A stretch of DNA of 12,694 nucleotides, from assembly GCA_030045295.1 (NCBI GenBank), contig JASIGD010000093.1:1-12694 (forward strand), in the 5' to 3' direction. Source of the stretch: Streptosporangiaceae bacterium. GTDB lineage: Bacteria > Actinomycetota > Actinomycetes > Streptosporangiales > Streptosporangiaceae. The translations under genes and the position numbers were made by a program. Below, in pieces: positions 1 through 6,397 of the stretch (position 1 is its first letter; each line of letters starts with the position of its first letter). The notes beneath the pieces are model-generated. The model was not told the DNA's origin, made no database searches, and saw only the letters and a list, made by a program, of their open reading frames with translations.

Positions 1-786
1 CGGGAACACCACTTTCTTGTCGCCGACCCGCGCGGTCCACAGGGCCAGCGCCAGGTTCCGCAGCTGGTCGGTGGCCAGGTAGATGCCGCCCTGGTTGAGT
101 GAGCCCTGACAGCGCCGGAATGAGTGCTTGCCGACCGCGTCGAAGATCACGTCGTAGGTCTTCCCGTTCTGGGTGAAGTCCTCCTGCGTGTAGTCGATGA
201 CCTGGCCGGCTCCGAGCGATCGGACGGTTTCCAGGTTCTTGGTGCCGCATACCGCGGTGACATCGGCGCCGAAATACCTGGACAGCTGCACCGCGGCGGT
301 GCCGATGGACCCGGACGCACCGTAAACAAGGATGCTCCGCCCCTTCCGGACGCCGGCCGGCCGCAGGCACATCAGGGCCAGGATCACGCCGTCGCAGACC
401 GCCGCGGCCTCCGGGAAGCTCAGACCGGCCGGGATGGGCGCCAGCGGGGCGCTTTCGCGCATGCAGAGGAACTGCGCGTGCGCGCCGAACTTCCACGCGT
501 TTATGCCGAAGACCTGATCACCGACCTTGAACTCGGTAACGGCGGAGCCAACGGCGTCGACCACGCCGGCCAGCTCGGAGCCGAGGATCTTGTGCCTCGG
601 CCGGGTCAGGCCGGTGAACAGGCGGGCGTAGGGCGGCGCGCCCTGGCGGTATCCGCAGTCTGACCGGTTGACCGTCGTGGCGTGGACCTCGATGCGGACC
701 TCGTCCAGTTGGGGTACGGGACGCGGGATGTCTCGGAGCCAGAGGACATCCGGCGGCCCGTACCTGTCGCAGACGACGGCCTTCAT
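1..786 (-). CDS. Zinc-independent MDR oxidoreductase (NAD(P)-dependent alcohol dehydrogenase / quinone reductase-like), 3' end outside window
   Basis: Medium-chain dehydrogenase/reductase, expected to move hydride between NAD(P)H and a carbonyl or quinone in the cytosol; the substrate cannot be read from sequence. The 262 visible residues hold the GroES-like N-terminal domain (VNRSDCGYR at about 39-47, then KILGSELAGVV from 66) and the Rossmann nucleotide site VYGASGSIG at 154-162. Where zinc alcohol dehydrogenases have Gly-His-Glu this protein has Gly-Ser-Glu (69-71), so the catalytic zinc ligand is missing. That places it with the non-zinc quinone-reductase-like members. The ATG at 784-786 overlaps the cutA TGA (ATGA), which implies co-transcription and translational coupling with cutA; the protein aligns to the family from its first residues (MKAVVCDRYG). 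The gene leaves the window at base 1 before its C-terminus; relatives are about 310-340 residues, so roughly a fifth is missing. Confidence 0.9.
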   Translation of the reverse strand, partial: MKAVVCDRYGPPDVLWLRDIPRPVPQLDEVRIEVHATTVNRSDCGYRQGAPPYARLFTGLTRPRHKILGSELAGVVDAVGSAVTEFKVGDQVFGINAWKFGAHAQFLCMRESAPLAPIPAGLSFPEAAAVCDGVILALMCLRPAGVRKGRSILVYGASGSIGTAAVQLSRYFGADVTAVCGTKNLETVRSLGAGQVIDYTQEDFTQNGKTYDVIFDAVGKHSFRRCQGSLNQGGIYLATDQLRNLALALWTARVGDKKVVFP

Positions 787-1121
787 CTGGCTGGGCGGGT
801 CTCCTCGCGCATCCAGGCCAGATACGCGGTCGACCCGGCCACGATGGGCAAGGCGATGATCTCGGGTTCGTCGTAGCTGTGCCGTTCGGTGAGAAAGGCG
901 GCGAGTTCGTCGTAGCGATCGACCGGGAGCTTGAGGAGCACGAGCCACTCCTCGGCTTGCTCCAGGCCTCCGTCCCACCAGTACACGGACGCCACCGGGC
1001 CGGCCACCTGCGCGCAGGCGGCCAGTCTCGCCTCCACCGCGGCCCGGGAGAGCTCCATCGCCTCCGCGCGCGAATCGGTTGTCGTCTGCACCTGGAGGTA
1101 CTGCACCTCAAGGTCCGCCAT
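783..1121 (-). CDS. cutA: CutA1 family divalent-cation tolerance protein
   Basis: Small ferredoxin-like-fold protein of the CutA1 family. These form very stable trimers and were linked genetically to copper and other divalent-metal tolerance; the exact biochemical role remains unsettled. The 112 residues match the usual family length. Visible landmarks are the N-terminal strand ending in QTTTDSRAEA (12-21), LAACAQV (33-39) with the conserved Cys36, the SVYWWDG segment (45-51), EEWLVLLK (57-64), and the C-terminal HSYDEPEIIALPI (81-93) followed by YLAW (100-103). The ATG at 1119-1121 was chosen because family homology begins there; an upstream GTG at 1166 would add 15 unconserved residues. The stop overlaps the oxidoreductase start by ATGA, so cutA is the first gene of a two-gene unit. 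Only a weak CAGG lies upstream, and a TACGAT hexamer 8 nt before the ATG could be the -10 of a near-leaderless transcript. Confidence 0.92.
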   Translation of the reverse strand: MADLEVQYLQVQTTTDSRAEAMELSRAAVEARLAACAQVAGPVASVYWWDGGLEQAEEWLVLLKLPVDRYDELAAFLTERHSYDEPEIIALPIVAGSTAYLAWMREETRPAR

Positions 1122-1216
1122 GGCACCTGATCGTACGCGCACCGGCTTTAGTACGCTGTCCCGCACATCACCGGGCGCGCACGGCGGCTTCCGGACTGAG
1201 ACGGGAAGGAGGGCGC
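1122..1216. promoter_or_regulatory. Divergent promoter region between cutA and purC
   Basis: This 95 bp gap separates two divergent start codons, so both promoters should lie here. On the minus strand TACGAT (1135-1130) sits 8 nt before the cutA ATG. On the plus strand TACGCT at 1152-1157 is a possible purC -10 with no convincing -35. The purC ribosome-binding site GGAAGGAGGG at 1204-1213 is strong and three bases from its GTG. The hexamer calls are by eye and uncertain; the presence of promoters is inferred from the gene layout. Confidence 0.4.
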
Positions 1217-2050
1217 GTGGAGCTGGTGTATTCCGGCAAGGTCCGCGACCTTTACGCGGACGGCGACGACCTCATCATCGTCGCCTCGGACCGGGTCAGC
1301 GTCTACGACGTCGTGCTGCCTACGCCGATACCGGACAAGGGCAGGGTGCTGACCCAGCTGTCGCTGTGGTGGTTTGGCCAGCTCGCGGGCGTCATCGCCA
1401 ACCACGTGATCTCCGGCACCGATGTTCCCGCGCAGTGGGCGGGCCGGGCGATCAGGTGCCGGCGGCTGCGGATGCTGCCGGTGGAATGTATCGCCCGCGG
1501 TTACCTGGCCGGCCTCGGGCTCGCCGCCTATAACGAAACCGGCACGATCTCAGGCGTGCGGCTGCCGCCCGGGCTGGCCGAGGGCTCCCGGCTGCCCGAG
1601 CCGGTCTTCACCCCGACGACGAAAGCCGCGACGGGCCACGACGAGCCGATGACCCGGGCCGAGGTGGCGGAGCTGACTGGCGCCGCGGTCGCGGCCGACC
1701 TGGAGCGGGTCACGCTGGAGGTGTACCGGCGCGGGGCGGAACGGGCCGCGTCGCGCGGCATCCTCATCGCGGACACGAAGCTGGAATTCGGGCTGCTCCC
1801 CGACGGGACGCTCGTGCTCGCCGACGAGGTGCTGACCCCGGATTCGTCGCGGTTCTGGCTGGCTTCGCAGTGGCGCCCGGGCCGCCCGCAGCGTTCGCTG
1901 GACAAGCAGTTCCTCCGTGACTGGTCCTCCGGCCTGGGCTGGGACCGCCGACCGCCCGGTCCCGCGGTCCCGCCCGACATCGTGGCCGCGACGCGAGAAC
2001 GTTACCTGGAGCTGTACTCGCGGCTAACCGGGGCAGACCTCGATGGGTGA
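1217..2050 (+). CDS. purC: Phosphoribosylaminoimidazole-succinocarboxamide synthase (SAICAR synthetase)
   Basis: Catalyses ATP-dependent joining of aspartate to CAIR to give SAICAR, a step of de novo purine synthesis in the cytosol. The 277 residues carry the family landmarks in order: SGKVRDLY at the N-terminus (6-13, nucleotide-binding loop), SDRVSVYDVVLPTPIPDKG (24-42), RRLRMLPVECIARGYLAG in the middle, DTKLEFGL (186-193), DEVLTPDSSRFW (203-214) and SLDKQFLRDW near the C-terminus. The GTG at 1217 was chosen because GGAAGGAGGG lies just upstream and the protein begins at the family's conserved start; the longer reading frame from 1079 adds 46 unconserved residues that overlap cutA. It stands divergent from cutA and ends 8 bp before the convergent methyltransferase stop. 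No other pur genes are in the window. Nothing looks truncated. Confidence 0.96.
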   Translation: MELVYSGKVRDLYADGDDLIIVASDRVSVYDVVLPTPIPDKGRVLTQLSLWWFGQLAGVIANHVISGTDVPAQWAGRAIRCRRLRMLPVECIARGYLAGLGLAAYNETGTISGVRLPPGLAEGSRLPEPVFTPTTKAATGHDEPMTRAEVAELTGAAVAADLERVTLEVYRRGAERAASRGILIADTKLEFGLLPDGTLVLADEVLTPDSSRFWLASQWRPGRPQRSLDKQFLRDWSSGLGWDRRPPGPAVPPDIVAATRERYLELYSRLTGADLDG

Positions 2051-2058
2051 GCCGGCCG

Positions 2059-2763
2059 CTAATCGCCTGTCTTGACGCAGGTGTAGGCACCGTACAGGCG
2101 GCCGGCGAAGTCCGCGGTCACGATCTCGAAGCCGGTGGCGGCCAGCATCGGCTCGAGCAGCCAGCGGTACGTGCTGAACTCGGTGCGGATGTGCACGGCG
2201 TAGTCCTGGCCCGTGTACCCGCGGGCGGGATCGGCCGAGGCGTGGTCCAGCCAGCTCTGGAACACCGTGGCGGCTTCGGCGGGAGCGAAGTCGTAGATCA
2301 GGTCGCGGAGCCGGAGCACTCCCCCGGGGCGCAACATCCGCGCGATGCGCTCCAGGGCCACTGCCTTCCAGAAATCGGGCAGCTGATGCAGGGCGTGGCG
2401 GGTGTACACCCCGTCCGCGGGCGGGCCTGAATGCTCGTAGCTGAGGAATCCCGCCCGGACGCAGACCAGGTTCTCCAGCCCCGCCGCGGACGCGCGCTCG
2501 CGGAGCACCTCGACCATCGCGGGCGAGACGTCCGCCGCTGTCACGTGCCCGAAACGGCGCGCGGCGGCGAGCGCGAACTGCCCGGTCCCCGCGCCGATGT
2601 CCACGACCGCGGAGGTCCCGTTCAGGCCGTGCGCCTCGAATGCGGCCAGGTCCGCGTCCGGGTCGGGATAACCCTGCTTCTGGTCGTATCCCGCGACGAA
2701 GGCAGGGTCGAGGTGCTCGGGTCCCGCGTGCGCCAGTTCGTCGATCATCCAGGGTTCGGCCAC
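2059..2763 (-). CDS. Class I SAM-dependent methyltransferase
   Basis: Rossmann-fold methyltransferase of 234 residues, a full-length stand-alone domain. SAM-binding motif I reads VVDIGAGTGQF (53-63) and the acidic end of strand 2 is AADVSPAM (76-83, Asp78 for the ribose hydroxyls). RMLRPGGVLRLRDL is the usual post-motif III hairpin. The overall look is UbiE/COQ5-like or Methyltransf_25, but the acceptor is unknown. The GTG at 2761-2763 has an AGGGGA about 11 nt upstream; an ATG five codons in (MIDEL) is an alternative without a better ribosome-binding site. The gene is divergent from marR across 107 bp, so MarR control is a reasonable inference, and it is convergent with purC. Its presumed leader carries two perfect 13 bp tandem repeats. 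Confidence 0.88.
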   Translation of the reverse strand: MAEPWMIDELAHAGPEHLDPAFVAGYDQKQGYPDPDADLAAFEAHGLNGTSAVVDIGAGTGQFALAAARRFGHVTAADVSPAMVEVLRERASAAGLENLVCVRAGFLSYEHSGPPADGVYTRHALHQLPDFWKAVALERIARMLRPGGVLRLRDLIYDFAPAEAATVFQSWLDHASADPARGYTGQDYAVHIRTEFSTYRWLLEPMLAATGFEIVTADFAGRLYGAYTCVKTGD

Positions 2764-2770
2764 GAGCCCA

Positions 2771-2817
2771 TTGTCCCCTGGCGTTGTCCCCTGGCGGGCA
2801 GCAACGTGTCCCCGGCG
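2771..2817. repeat. Tandem 13 bp direct repeats in the methyltransferase/marR intergenic region
   Basis: TTGTCCCCTGGCG occurs at 2771-2783 and again, abutting, at 2784-2796. A degenerate third copy, GTGTCCCCGGCG, lies at 2806-2817. On the methyltransferase strand each unit reads CGCCAGGGGACAA and lies just upstream of the GTG, so the nearest AGGGGA also serves as the likely ribosome-binding site. The cause may be strand slippage or a repeated protein/RNA site; the sequence cannot decide. Confidence 0.8.
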
Positions 2818-2850
2818 GACAGCAGCTCGCTCTCCCGGACGGGTACGCCA

Positions 2851-2877
2851 ATATCGTATAATCCAGTTTCGTGATAT
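2851..2877 (+). promoter_or_regulatory. marR promoter with perfect TATAAT and flanking inverted repeat
   Basis: TATAAT at 2857-2862 is a perfect -10 in otherwise GC-rich DNA and ends 8 nt before the marR GTG at 2871. That places the predicted start site at or next to the first base of the start codon (leaderless). No good -35 is seen. An inverted pair ATATC (2851-2855) and GATAT (2873-2877), separated by 17 bp, brackets the -10 and start codon and is a candidate MarR operator. On the opposite strand TACGAT (2858-2853) could serve the divergent methyltransferase. Confidence 0.55.
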
Positions 2878-3299
2878 CTGAAAACGGACTACCCGATCCG
2901 GTACTGGCCCTGCATCGGGCCACGCACCACACCCTGCACGCGCTGAGCAGCGCGCTGGCCGCGGAGAACCTCACCGCCGCCGAGATCAACGCGCTAGCCA
3001 ACCTCGCCGACCGAGGGGTGCTCAACGTCCGCGAGCTCAGCGAGGAAACCGGGACGCGGGCCACCACCCTGACCGGCGTCCTCGACCGGCTGGAAAACCG
3101 CGGCTACCTGACCAGGGAGCTGGACGCCGCCGACCGGCGGTCTTTCCGGCTGCCGCTGACCGAGGCCGGCCGGGCCGTGGCCGGGCGAGTGCGCGCCGCC
3201 CTCGCCGACCTGGAAGGCGACGCGCTCGCGCACCTGTCCGCGACCCAGATCGCCGGCTTTCATGCCGTCCTGGCGGCGCTGCAAGAGGCCTGCTCGTGA
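2871..3299 (+). CDS. MarR family winged-helix transcriptional regulator
   Basis: DNA-binding repressor or activator of the MarR family, 142 residues, the usual length, acting as a dimer. The N-terminal dimerisation helix runs to about residue 30. The winged helix-turn-helix spans about 35-97: LNVRELSEETGTRATTLTG (51-69) holds the recognition helix, LDRLENRGYLTR (71-82) follows, and the wing has the typical Asp-Arg-Arg (88-90) and LTEAG. The start is GTG at 2871, with no Shine-Dalgarno but a perfect TATAAT 8 nt upstream, so a leaderless mRNA is likely. The TGA overlaps the GTG of the next gene (GTGA), indicating a bicistronic operon. The ligand is unknown. By family habit it probably binds its own promoter and may also control the divergent methyltransferase. 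Confidence 0.9.
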   Translation: MISENGLPDPVLALHRATHHTLHALSSALAAENLTAAEINALANLADRGVLNVRELSEETGTRATTLTGVLDRLENRGYLTRELDAADRRSFRLPLTEAGRAVAGRVRAALADLEGDALAHLSATQIAGFHAVLAALQEACS

Positions 3300-3751
3300 C
3301 CTCGCACGAGATACCGGCCGGAGCGCACGGCGGTACGGACCCCGAACTCGCCGACATCCTCCCAGCCATCACCGGGCCGGAAGGGCGGTTCGGCCACCGT
3401 CAGCACGTCAACCTGGCGTTCTACGCCGTGAGGCGCTACGGCATGCCCGACGCCGTGGGCAAGATCTGCGGCTGGATCCGCCACCTCGCGGCGTACCAGC
3501 GAGCCCCCCAGAAGTACCACCACACCGTCTCGCGGGCCTGGGTGGAACTGGTCGCACACCACGTCGCCGACGCCCCGGACTGCGCCGACTTCGGCGTGTT
3601 CGCCGACGCCAATCCCGAACTTCTGGACAAGCGCCTGCTCAGCAGGCACTACCGGTCATCGACCCTGGCCAGGGCGATGTCTCGGCGGTGCTGGGTCGAG
3701 CCCGACCTCGTGCCGTTCCCGTGGTCTGCTCAGGGCAGCACAGACGGCTGA
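3296..3751 (+). CDS. Protein of unknown function, translationally coupled to marR
   Basis: 151 residues that I cannot assign to a named family with confidence. The composition is that of a real coding gene, and the start is well supported: GTG at 3296 overlaps the marR stop and AAGAGG lies 7 nt upstream. There is no signal peptide and no membrane segment, so it is probably cytosolic. Notable residues are RFGHRQHVNLAFYAVRRYG (31-49), with His34 and His37, and KYHHTVSRAWVELVAHH (73-89), with His75, His76, His88 and His89. The C-terminus ends in a WVEPDLVPFP-like segment. The paired His and aromatic clusters could bind a metal or form a small helical active site, but this is only inference. The operon position suggests its level is set by the MarR protein, so it may detoxify or sense the same ligand. 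It resembles an actinobacterial conserved hypothetical type I have seen beside regulators; no function is known to me. Confidence 0.82.
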   Translation: MTSHEIPAGAHGGTDPELADILPAITGPEGRFGHRQHVNLAFYAVRRYGMPDAVGKICGWIRHLAAYQRAPQKYHHTVSRAWVELVAHHVADAPDCADFGVFADANPELLDKRLLSRHYRSSTLARAMSRRCWVEPDLVPFPWSAQGSTDG

Positions 3752-3755
3752 TCGA

Positions 3756-3900
3756 TCACCCGCCGCCAGCGCCTGCGCCGGTGGTGGGCATCTTGCTGCG
3801 GACCGAGTCGAGCAGCTTGGAGAGGAAGAGGCCTTGGCTTCGCTCTGGCGTGTCGTTCCCTGAAAATGTCAGCAGGGAGTAGTAAACTCGAATAAAAGAT
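3756..3900 (-). pseudogene. Possible remnant of a minus-strand gene 3' end
   Basis: On the minus strand a frame open from 3900 closes with TGA at 3758-3756. Its last 25 codons encode a plausible C-terminus (GLFLSKLLDSV, then RSKMPTT and a Gly/Ala tail), and nearly all of them end in G or C, as real genes here do. Going upstream the third-position bias fades, there is no usable start codon, and an in-frame TGA closes the frame at 3903-3901. This fits the end of a gene cut off when the neighbouring DUF222 region arrived, but a chance frame in GC-rich DNA is also possible. No family is recognised. It overlaps the 3759-3788 hairpin. Confidence 0.2.
3759..3788 (+). terminator. Long GC hairpin downstream of the marR operon
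   Basis: Bases 3759-3772 pair with 3775-3788 in a stem of up to 14 positions, with two G-U pairs and one A-C mismatch, around a very tight loop that in practice opens to four bases. It begins 7 nt after the stop codon of the preceding gene. The downstream bases (CATCTTG) are only weakly T-rich, so it is either an actinomycete-style terminator without a U-tract or an mRNA-stabilising hairpin. Confidence 0.45.
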
Positions 3901-3903
3901 CAA
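3883..3903 (+). promoter_or_regulatory. Candidate promoter with SOS-box-like site before the DUF222/HNH gene
   Basis: TCGAAT-AAAA-GATCAA at 3888-3903 matches 9 of 12 defined positions of the actinobacterial LexA box (TCGAAC-N4-GTTCGA). It overlaps a TAAACT hexamer (3883-3888) that could be a -10. It lies in a small AT-rich island about 110 bp before the GTG of the DUF222/HNH gene. The match is degenerate and the call tentative. The rest of the 3752-4013 gap shows only the hairpin, the possible gene remnant and the ribosome-binding site. Confidence 0.3.
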
Positions 3904-4013
3904 AGGATATCTTCTCCCGAACGGTCCTGGCTGACACGCTCCAGGACACGCTCACCCGGCGCCAGCCCGCCAGCAGTCCCTCGCCCGCGAGCCCAGGAAC
4001 GGAGGTGACCCCG

Positions 4014-5543
4014 GTGAGCACTCCCCCGGCCTTCGCCAGCGCCCGCGACGCGCTGGCCATGGTTCGCGCCGGGCTGGGCTACCTGGCCGACGCCGACCCC
4101 GCCGAGATGGCCGCCGAAGGGCAGGCCGAATGCCTCCAGGAGCTGGAGCAGGTCGGCTCGGTGGCCACCGCGGCGCGGGCGTGGATCCTGGCCGCGTTCA
4201 CCACCGGGCGGGGCTATTCCGCCGACGCGGACTACTCGCCGCGGGCGTGGCTGATCCACAAGACCCGGGTGACCAAGGGCGCGGCGGCCGGGTACCTGGG
4301 CTGGGCCCGGCGGGTCGCCGCGCACCCGCAAATCGCCGCCGCCCTGGCCGAGGGAACCGTGCTGACCGAGTCGATGGCCCGCACCGTGTGCGGCTGGACG
4401 GACCGGCTCTCGCAGGACTGCCAGCAGGCCGCGGACGAGATCTTGGTCGCCGCCGCCCGGGCCGGCGCCGACCAGCGCGCGCTGGCCGAACTGGCCGCGG
4501 AGATCTACGCCCGCTCCCTCCCCGACACCCCCGGCGACGGCTCGCAGGACGGGTTCGACGACCGCGCGGTCCGGGTGGAGACCACCTTCGACGGCGCGGG
4601 TGTCATCCGGGGCGATCTCACCCCAGAATGCGCCGCCCTGGTAGGCGTGGTGCTGGACGCCCTGTCGGCCCCTCGGGGCGCGGAGGACACCCGGACCCGG
4701 GATCAGCGGTATCACGACGCGCTGCACGAGGCGATGGACCGGCTGGTCGCCGCCGGGCTGCTGCCAGAACGCGCCGGCCAGCCGGTCAAAGCCTGGGTGC
4801 ACGCGTCCCTGGCCGAGCTGCGCGCGATGGACGGCGGATCTGTCTTGCAGGGCGAGTGGATCGCCGCGGTCCGGGTCCGGTGGGCTGCCGCCCGGGGCGC
4901 CGCGTCGGTGTCCGGCGGCGACGGAGCGGCCTGGCTGGAAGGGGACGCGGCCCGCGCGGCGACCTGCGATGCCACGGTGATCCCGGTGGTCACCGGCCAA
5001 ATCGACATCGGTGTCCTCGATGACCTGGTCGAACTCTGCGTTACCTTGGCCGGCCACGGCCCGTCCGGCCAGCCGACCATGCCCGCCCCGCTGACCGCGC
5101 AGGCCCGGGAGATGCTCGAGCACGCCATCATCGGCAAGGCCGTCGACTTGGTGTCCGGCCCCGGAGGCCTGGCCAGCTTCCTGCGCACCGGGCAGCTGGG
5201 CGCCCGGCTGGCCGGGCCTTCCCTTCCCCTGGACGTCGGGCGCAGCGCCGAGATCCCGGCCGCCATCCGCCGGGCAGTAATCCTGCGCGACCAGCACTGC
5301 CAGTGGGCAGGCGGCTGCGACCAGCCCGCGGCCGCCTGCGAAGTGCACCATCTGACCCACCTGGCCGACGGCGGCACCACCAGCGTGCGCAACTGCGGGC
5401 TGTACTGCTTCTTCCACCACCACATCGCCATCCACAAATGGGGCTGGACGGTGGCCATGCACCCGGACGGGACCACCACCGCCCGCAGCCCCGACGGCAC
5501 CAAGACCCTGCGAAGTCACGGCCCTCCGCCCCGCCCCGGGTAA
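4014..5543 (+). CDS. DUF222 domain protein with C-terminal HNH endonuclease motif (13E12 repeat family)
   Basis: A 509-residue member of the multicopy actinobacterial DUF222/HNH family, typified by the mycobacterial REP13E12 proteins. The large N-terminal part (about 10-340) is the helical DUF222 region. The C-terminal HNH module has the zinc cysteines Cys429, Cys435, Cys442 and Cys465, the catalytic-type His445-His446, Asn460, and a His run at 468-470, followed by HKWGW. All expected HNH residues are present, so nuclease activity is plausible; the target is unknown, and the family is often considered mobile or phage-related. The GTG at 4014 was preferred because GGAACGGAGG ends 8 nt before it; an in-frame GTG at 4005 overlaps that site. 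It stands alone between a remnant-like region and an ICMT gene. A 590-aa open frame on its complement is a GC-bias shadow. Confidence 0.9.
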   Translation: MSTPPAFASARDALAMVRAGLGYLADADPAEMAAEGQAECLQELEQVGSVATAARAWILAAFTTGRGYSADADYSPRAWLIHKTRVTKGAAAGYLGWARRVAAHPQIAAALAEGTVLTESMARTVCGWTDRLSQDCQQAADEILVAAARAGADQRALAELAAEIYARSLPDTPGDGSQDGFDDRAVRVETTFDGAGVIRGDLTPECAALVGVVLDALSAPRGAEDTRTRDQRYHDALHEAMDRLVAAGLLPERAGQPVKAWVHASLAELRAMDGGSVLQGEWIAAVRVRWAAARGAASVSGGDGAAWLEGDAARAATCDATVIPVVTGQIDIGVLDDLVELCVTLAGHGPSGQPTMPAPLTAQAREMLEHAIIGKAVDLVSGPGGLASFLRTGQLGARLAGPSLPLDVGRSAEIPAAIRRAVILRDQHCQWAGGCDQPAAACEVHHLTHLADGGTTSVRNCGLYCFFHHHIAIHKWGWTVAMHPDGTTTARSPDGTKTLRSHGPPPRPG

Positions 5544-5560
5544 CGCCCGGGCGCCGGGCG
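5544..5560 (+). terminator. GC hairpin immediately after the DUF222/HNH gene
   Basis: CGCCCGG (5544-5550) and CCGGGCG (5554-5560) form a perfect 7 bp stem with a 3 nt loop starting at the base after the stop codon. There is no T-tract, so termination is only a possibility. Confidence 0.35.
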
Positions 5561-5708
5561 CCGGCGGATCGCCAATACGGCCCCACACCTCCACCCCCGC
5601 GCCCAGCCCTCCCCTCGCAGGCGCTGCGAGCGGCGGCTTCCCAGAGGCTGGCCTCAAGACGGCAGACATCAACCGGTGGGCGGAGAGCCCAGATCAACCC
5701 GGGAGCCG

Positions 5709-5737
5709 ATGACAACGACCGGCACCGGGCATACGGT
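5709..5737 (+). promoter_or_regulatory. Promoter candidate for the ICMT-family gene
   Basis: ATGACA (5709-5714, five of six to TTGACA) and TACGGT (5732-5737) are separated by exactly 17 bp, a normal housekeeping-sigma layout. They would give a leader of about 45 nt before the ATG at 5788. The remainder of the 244 bp gap (5544-5787) contains the hairpin after the DUF222 gene and nothing else I recognise. Confidence 0.42.
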
Positions 5738-5787
5738 GATCGACATCCGCCCAGCAGCCCGCGGTTGGAAAAAGACGGAGATGTAGC

Positions 5788-6330
5788 ATGCACGCGCTCA
5801 AGCTCGCCATCGGTGGTGCCTGGCTTGTCTTCTGGATCTACTGGCTCGCGTCAGCCTCCACTAGCAAGGAGAGCGTCAAGAGCGGGTGGCGAACGCGGCT
5901 GACCGGCGTCAGCGTGGTCGGGGTCTTCCTGATTGCCGTCGTCCTTCGCGGCGGCAGCCTGGCCGTGCACAACGTGATCCTCGCGGCGATCGGGACGCTG
6001 TTGTTCGTGTGCGGGATCGCGCTTGCGGTCTGGGCCCGCCTGCACCTCGGCCGCAACTGGGGGATGCCGATGACGCAGCGGGCCGAGCCGGAACTTGTCA
6101 CCTCAGGCCCCTACCGGTTCGTCCGCCACCCGATCTACTCGGGACTCCTGACCGCGATGCTGGGGACCGCGCTGGTCGACAACCTGCTCGGCCTAATCGT
6201 CGTCGCGGCCCTGGTCGCGTACTTCTATTACTGCGGGACCGTCGAGGAGCGCAACCTCGCGGCCACCTTCCCCCAGGCGTACCCGGAGTACAAGAGCAGG
6301 ACGAAGATGCTCATCCCGTTCCTCCTGTAG
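5788..6330 (+). CDS. Isoprenylcysteine carboxyl methyltransferase (ICMT/PEMT-like) family integral membrane protein
   Basis: A 180-residue membrane protein with hydrophobic segments at about 3-22, 36-55, 60-82 and 110-138. The C-terminal half carries the family core: HLGRNWGMP, then ELVTSGPYRFVRHPIYSGLL with the Arg-His-Pro SAM-binding motif, and after the last membrane helix VEERNL followed by YPEYKSRTK. This arrangement is shared by ICMT and the phospholipid N-methyltransferases, in which SAM binds between the last helices at the cytosolic face. Bacterial members methylate lipids or unknown small molecules; prenylated CaaX proteins are not expected here, so the substrate is open. ATG 5788 has GGAG 7 nt upstream and a reasonable promoter at 5709-5737. 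It is monocistronic and convergent with the MFS exporter gene. Confidence 0.88.
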   Translation: MHALKLAIGGAWLVFWIYWLASASTSKESVKSGWRTRLTGVSVVGVFLIAVVLRGGSLAVHNVILAAIGTLLFVCGIALAVWARLHLGRNWGMPMTQRAEPELVTSGPYRFVRHPIYSGLLTAMLGTALVDNLLGLIVVAALVAYFYYCGTVEERNLAATFPQAYPEYKSRTKMLIPFLL

Positions 6331-6397
6331 GACAGCGGATGGGTGGCGGAGCAGTACGGCGTCTGGCGACACAAGCTGGGACATGACGCGTAGGCGA

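Noticed and set aside
518..1126. 202-aa minus-strand frame over cutA and the oxidoreductase
   Set aside because: It is the neighbouring frame of two genes with clear family motifs; its own translation is Arg/Pro/Trp-rich and meaningless.
2024..3067. 347-aa minus-strand frame covering the methyltransferase
   Set aside because: It lies in another frame over the methyltransferase and marR, is arginine/proline-rich and has no recognisable motif.
3262..3882. 206-aa plus-strand frame overlapping the marR-linked gene
   Set aside because: Arg/Pro-rich alternative frame; the 3296 frame has the coupled start, ribosome-binding site and balanced composition.
4014..5543. DUF222/HNH gene as part of a complete insertion sequence or intein
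   Set aside because: No terminal inverted repeats or target-site duplication could be found by eye around 3752-4013 and 5544-5787, and no splicing motifs are present.
3900..5672. 590-aa open frame on the minus strand opposite the DUF222/HNH gene
   Set aside because: It is the complement of a well-supported gene; the Gly/Ala/Pro/Arg-rich composition is a typical GC-bias shadow and no domain is visible.
5544..5787. Possible small gene or RNA in the DUF222-ICMT gap
   Set aside because: No frame with a start and ribosome-binding site; only a short hairpin and a promoter-like pair are visible.
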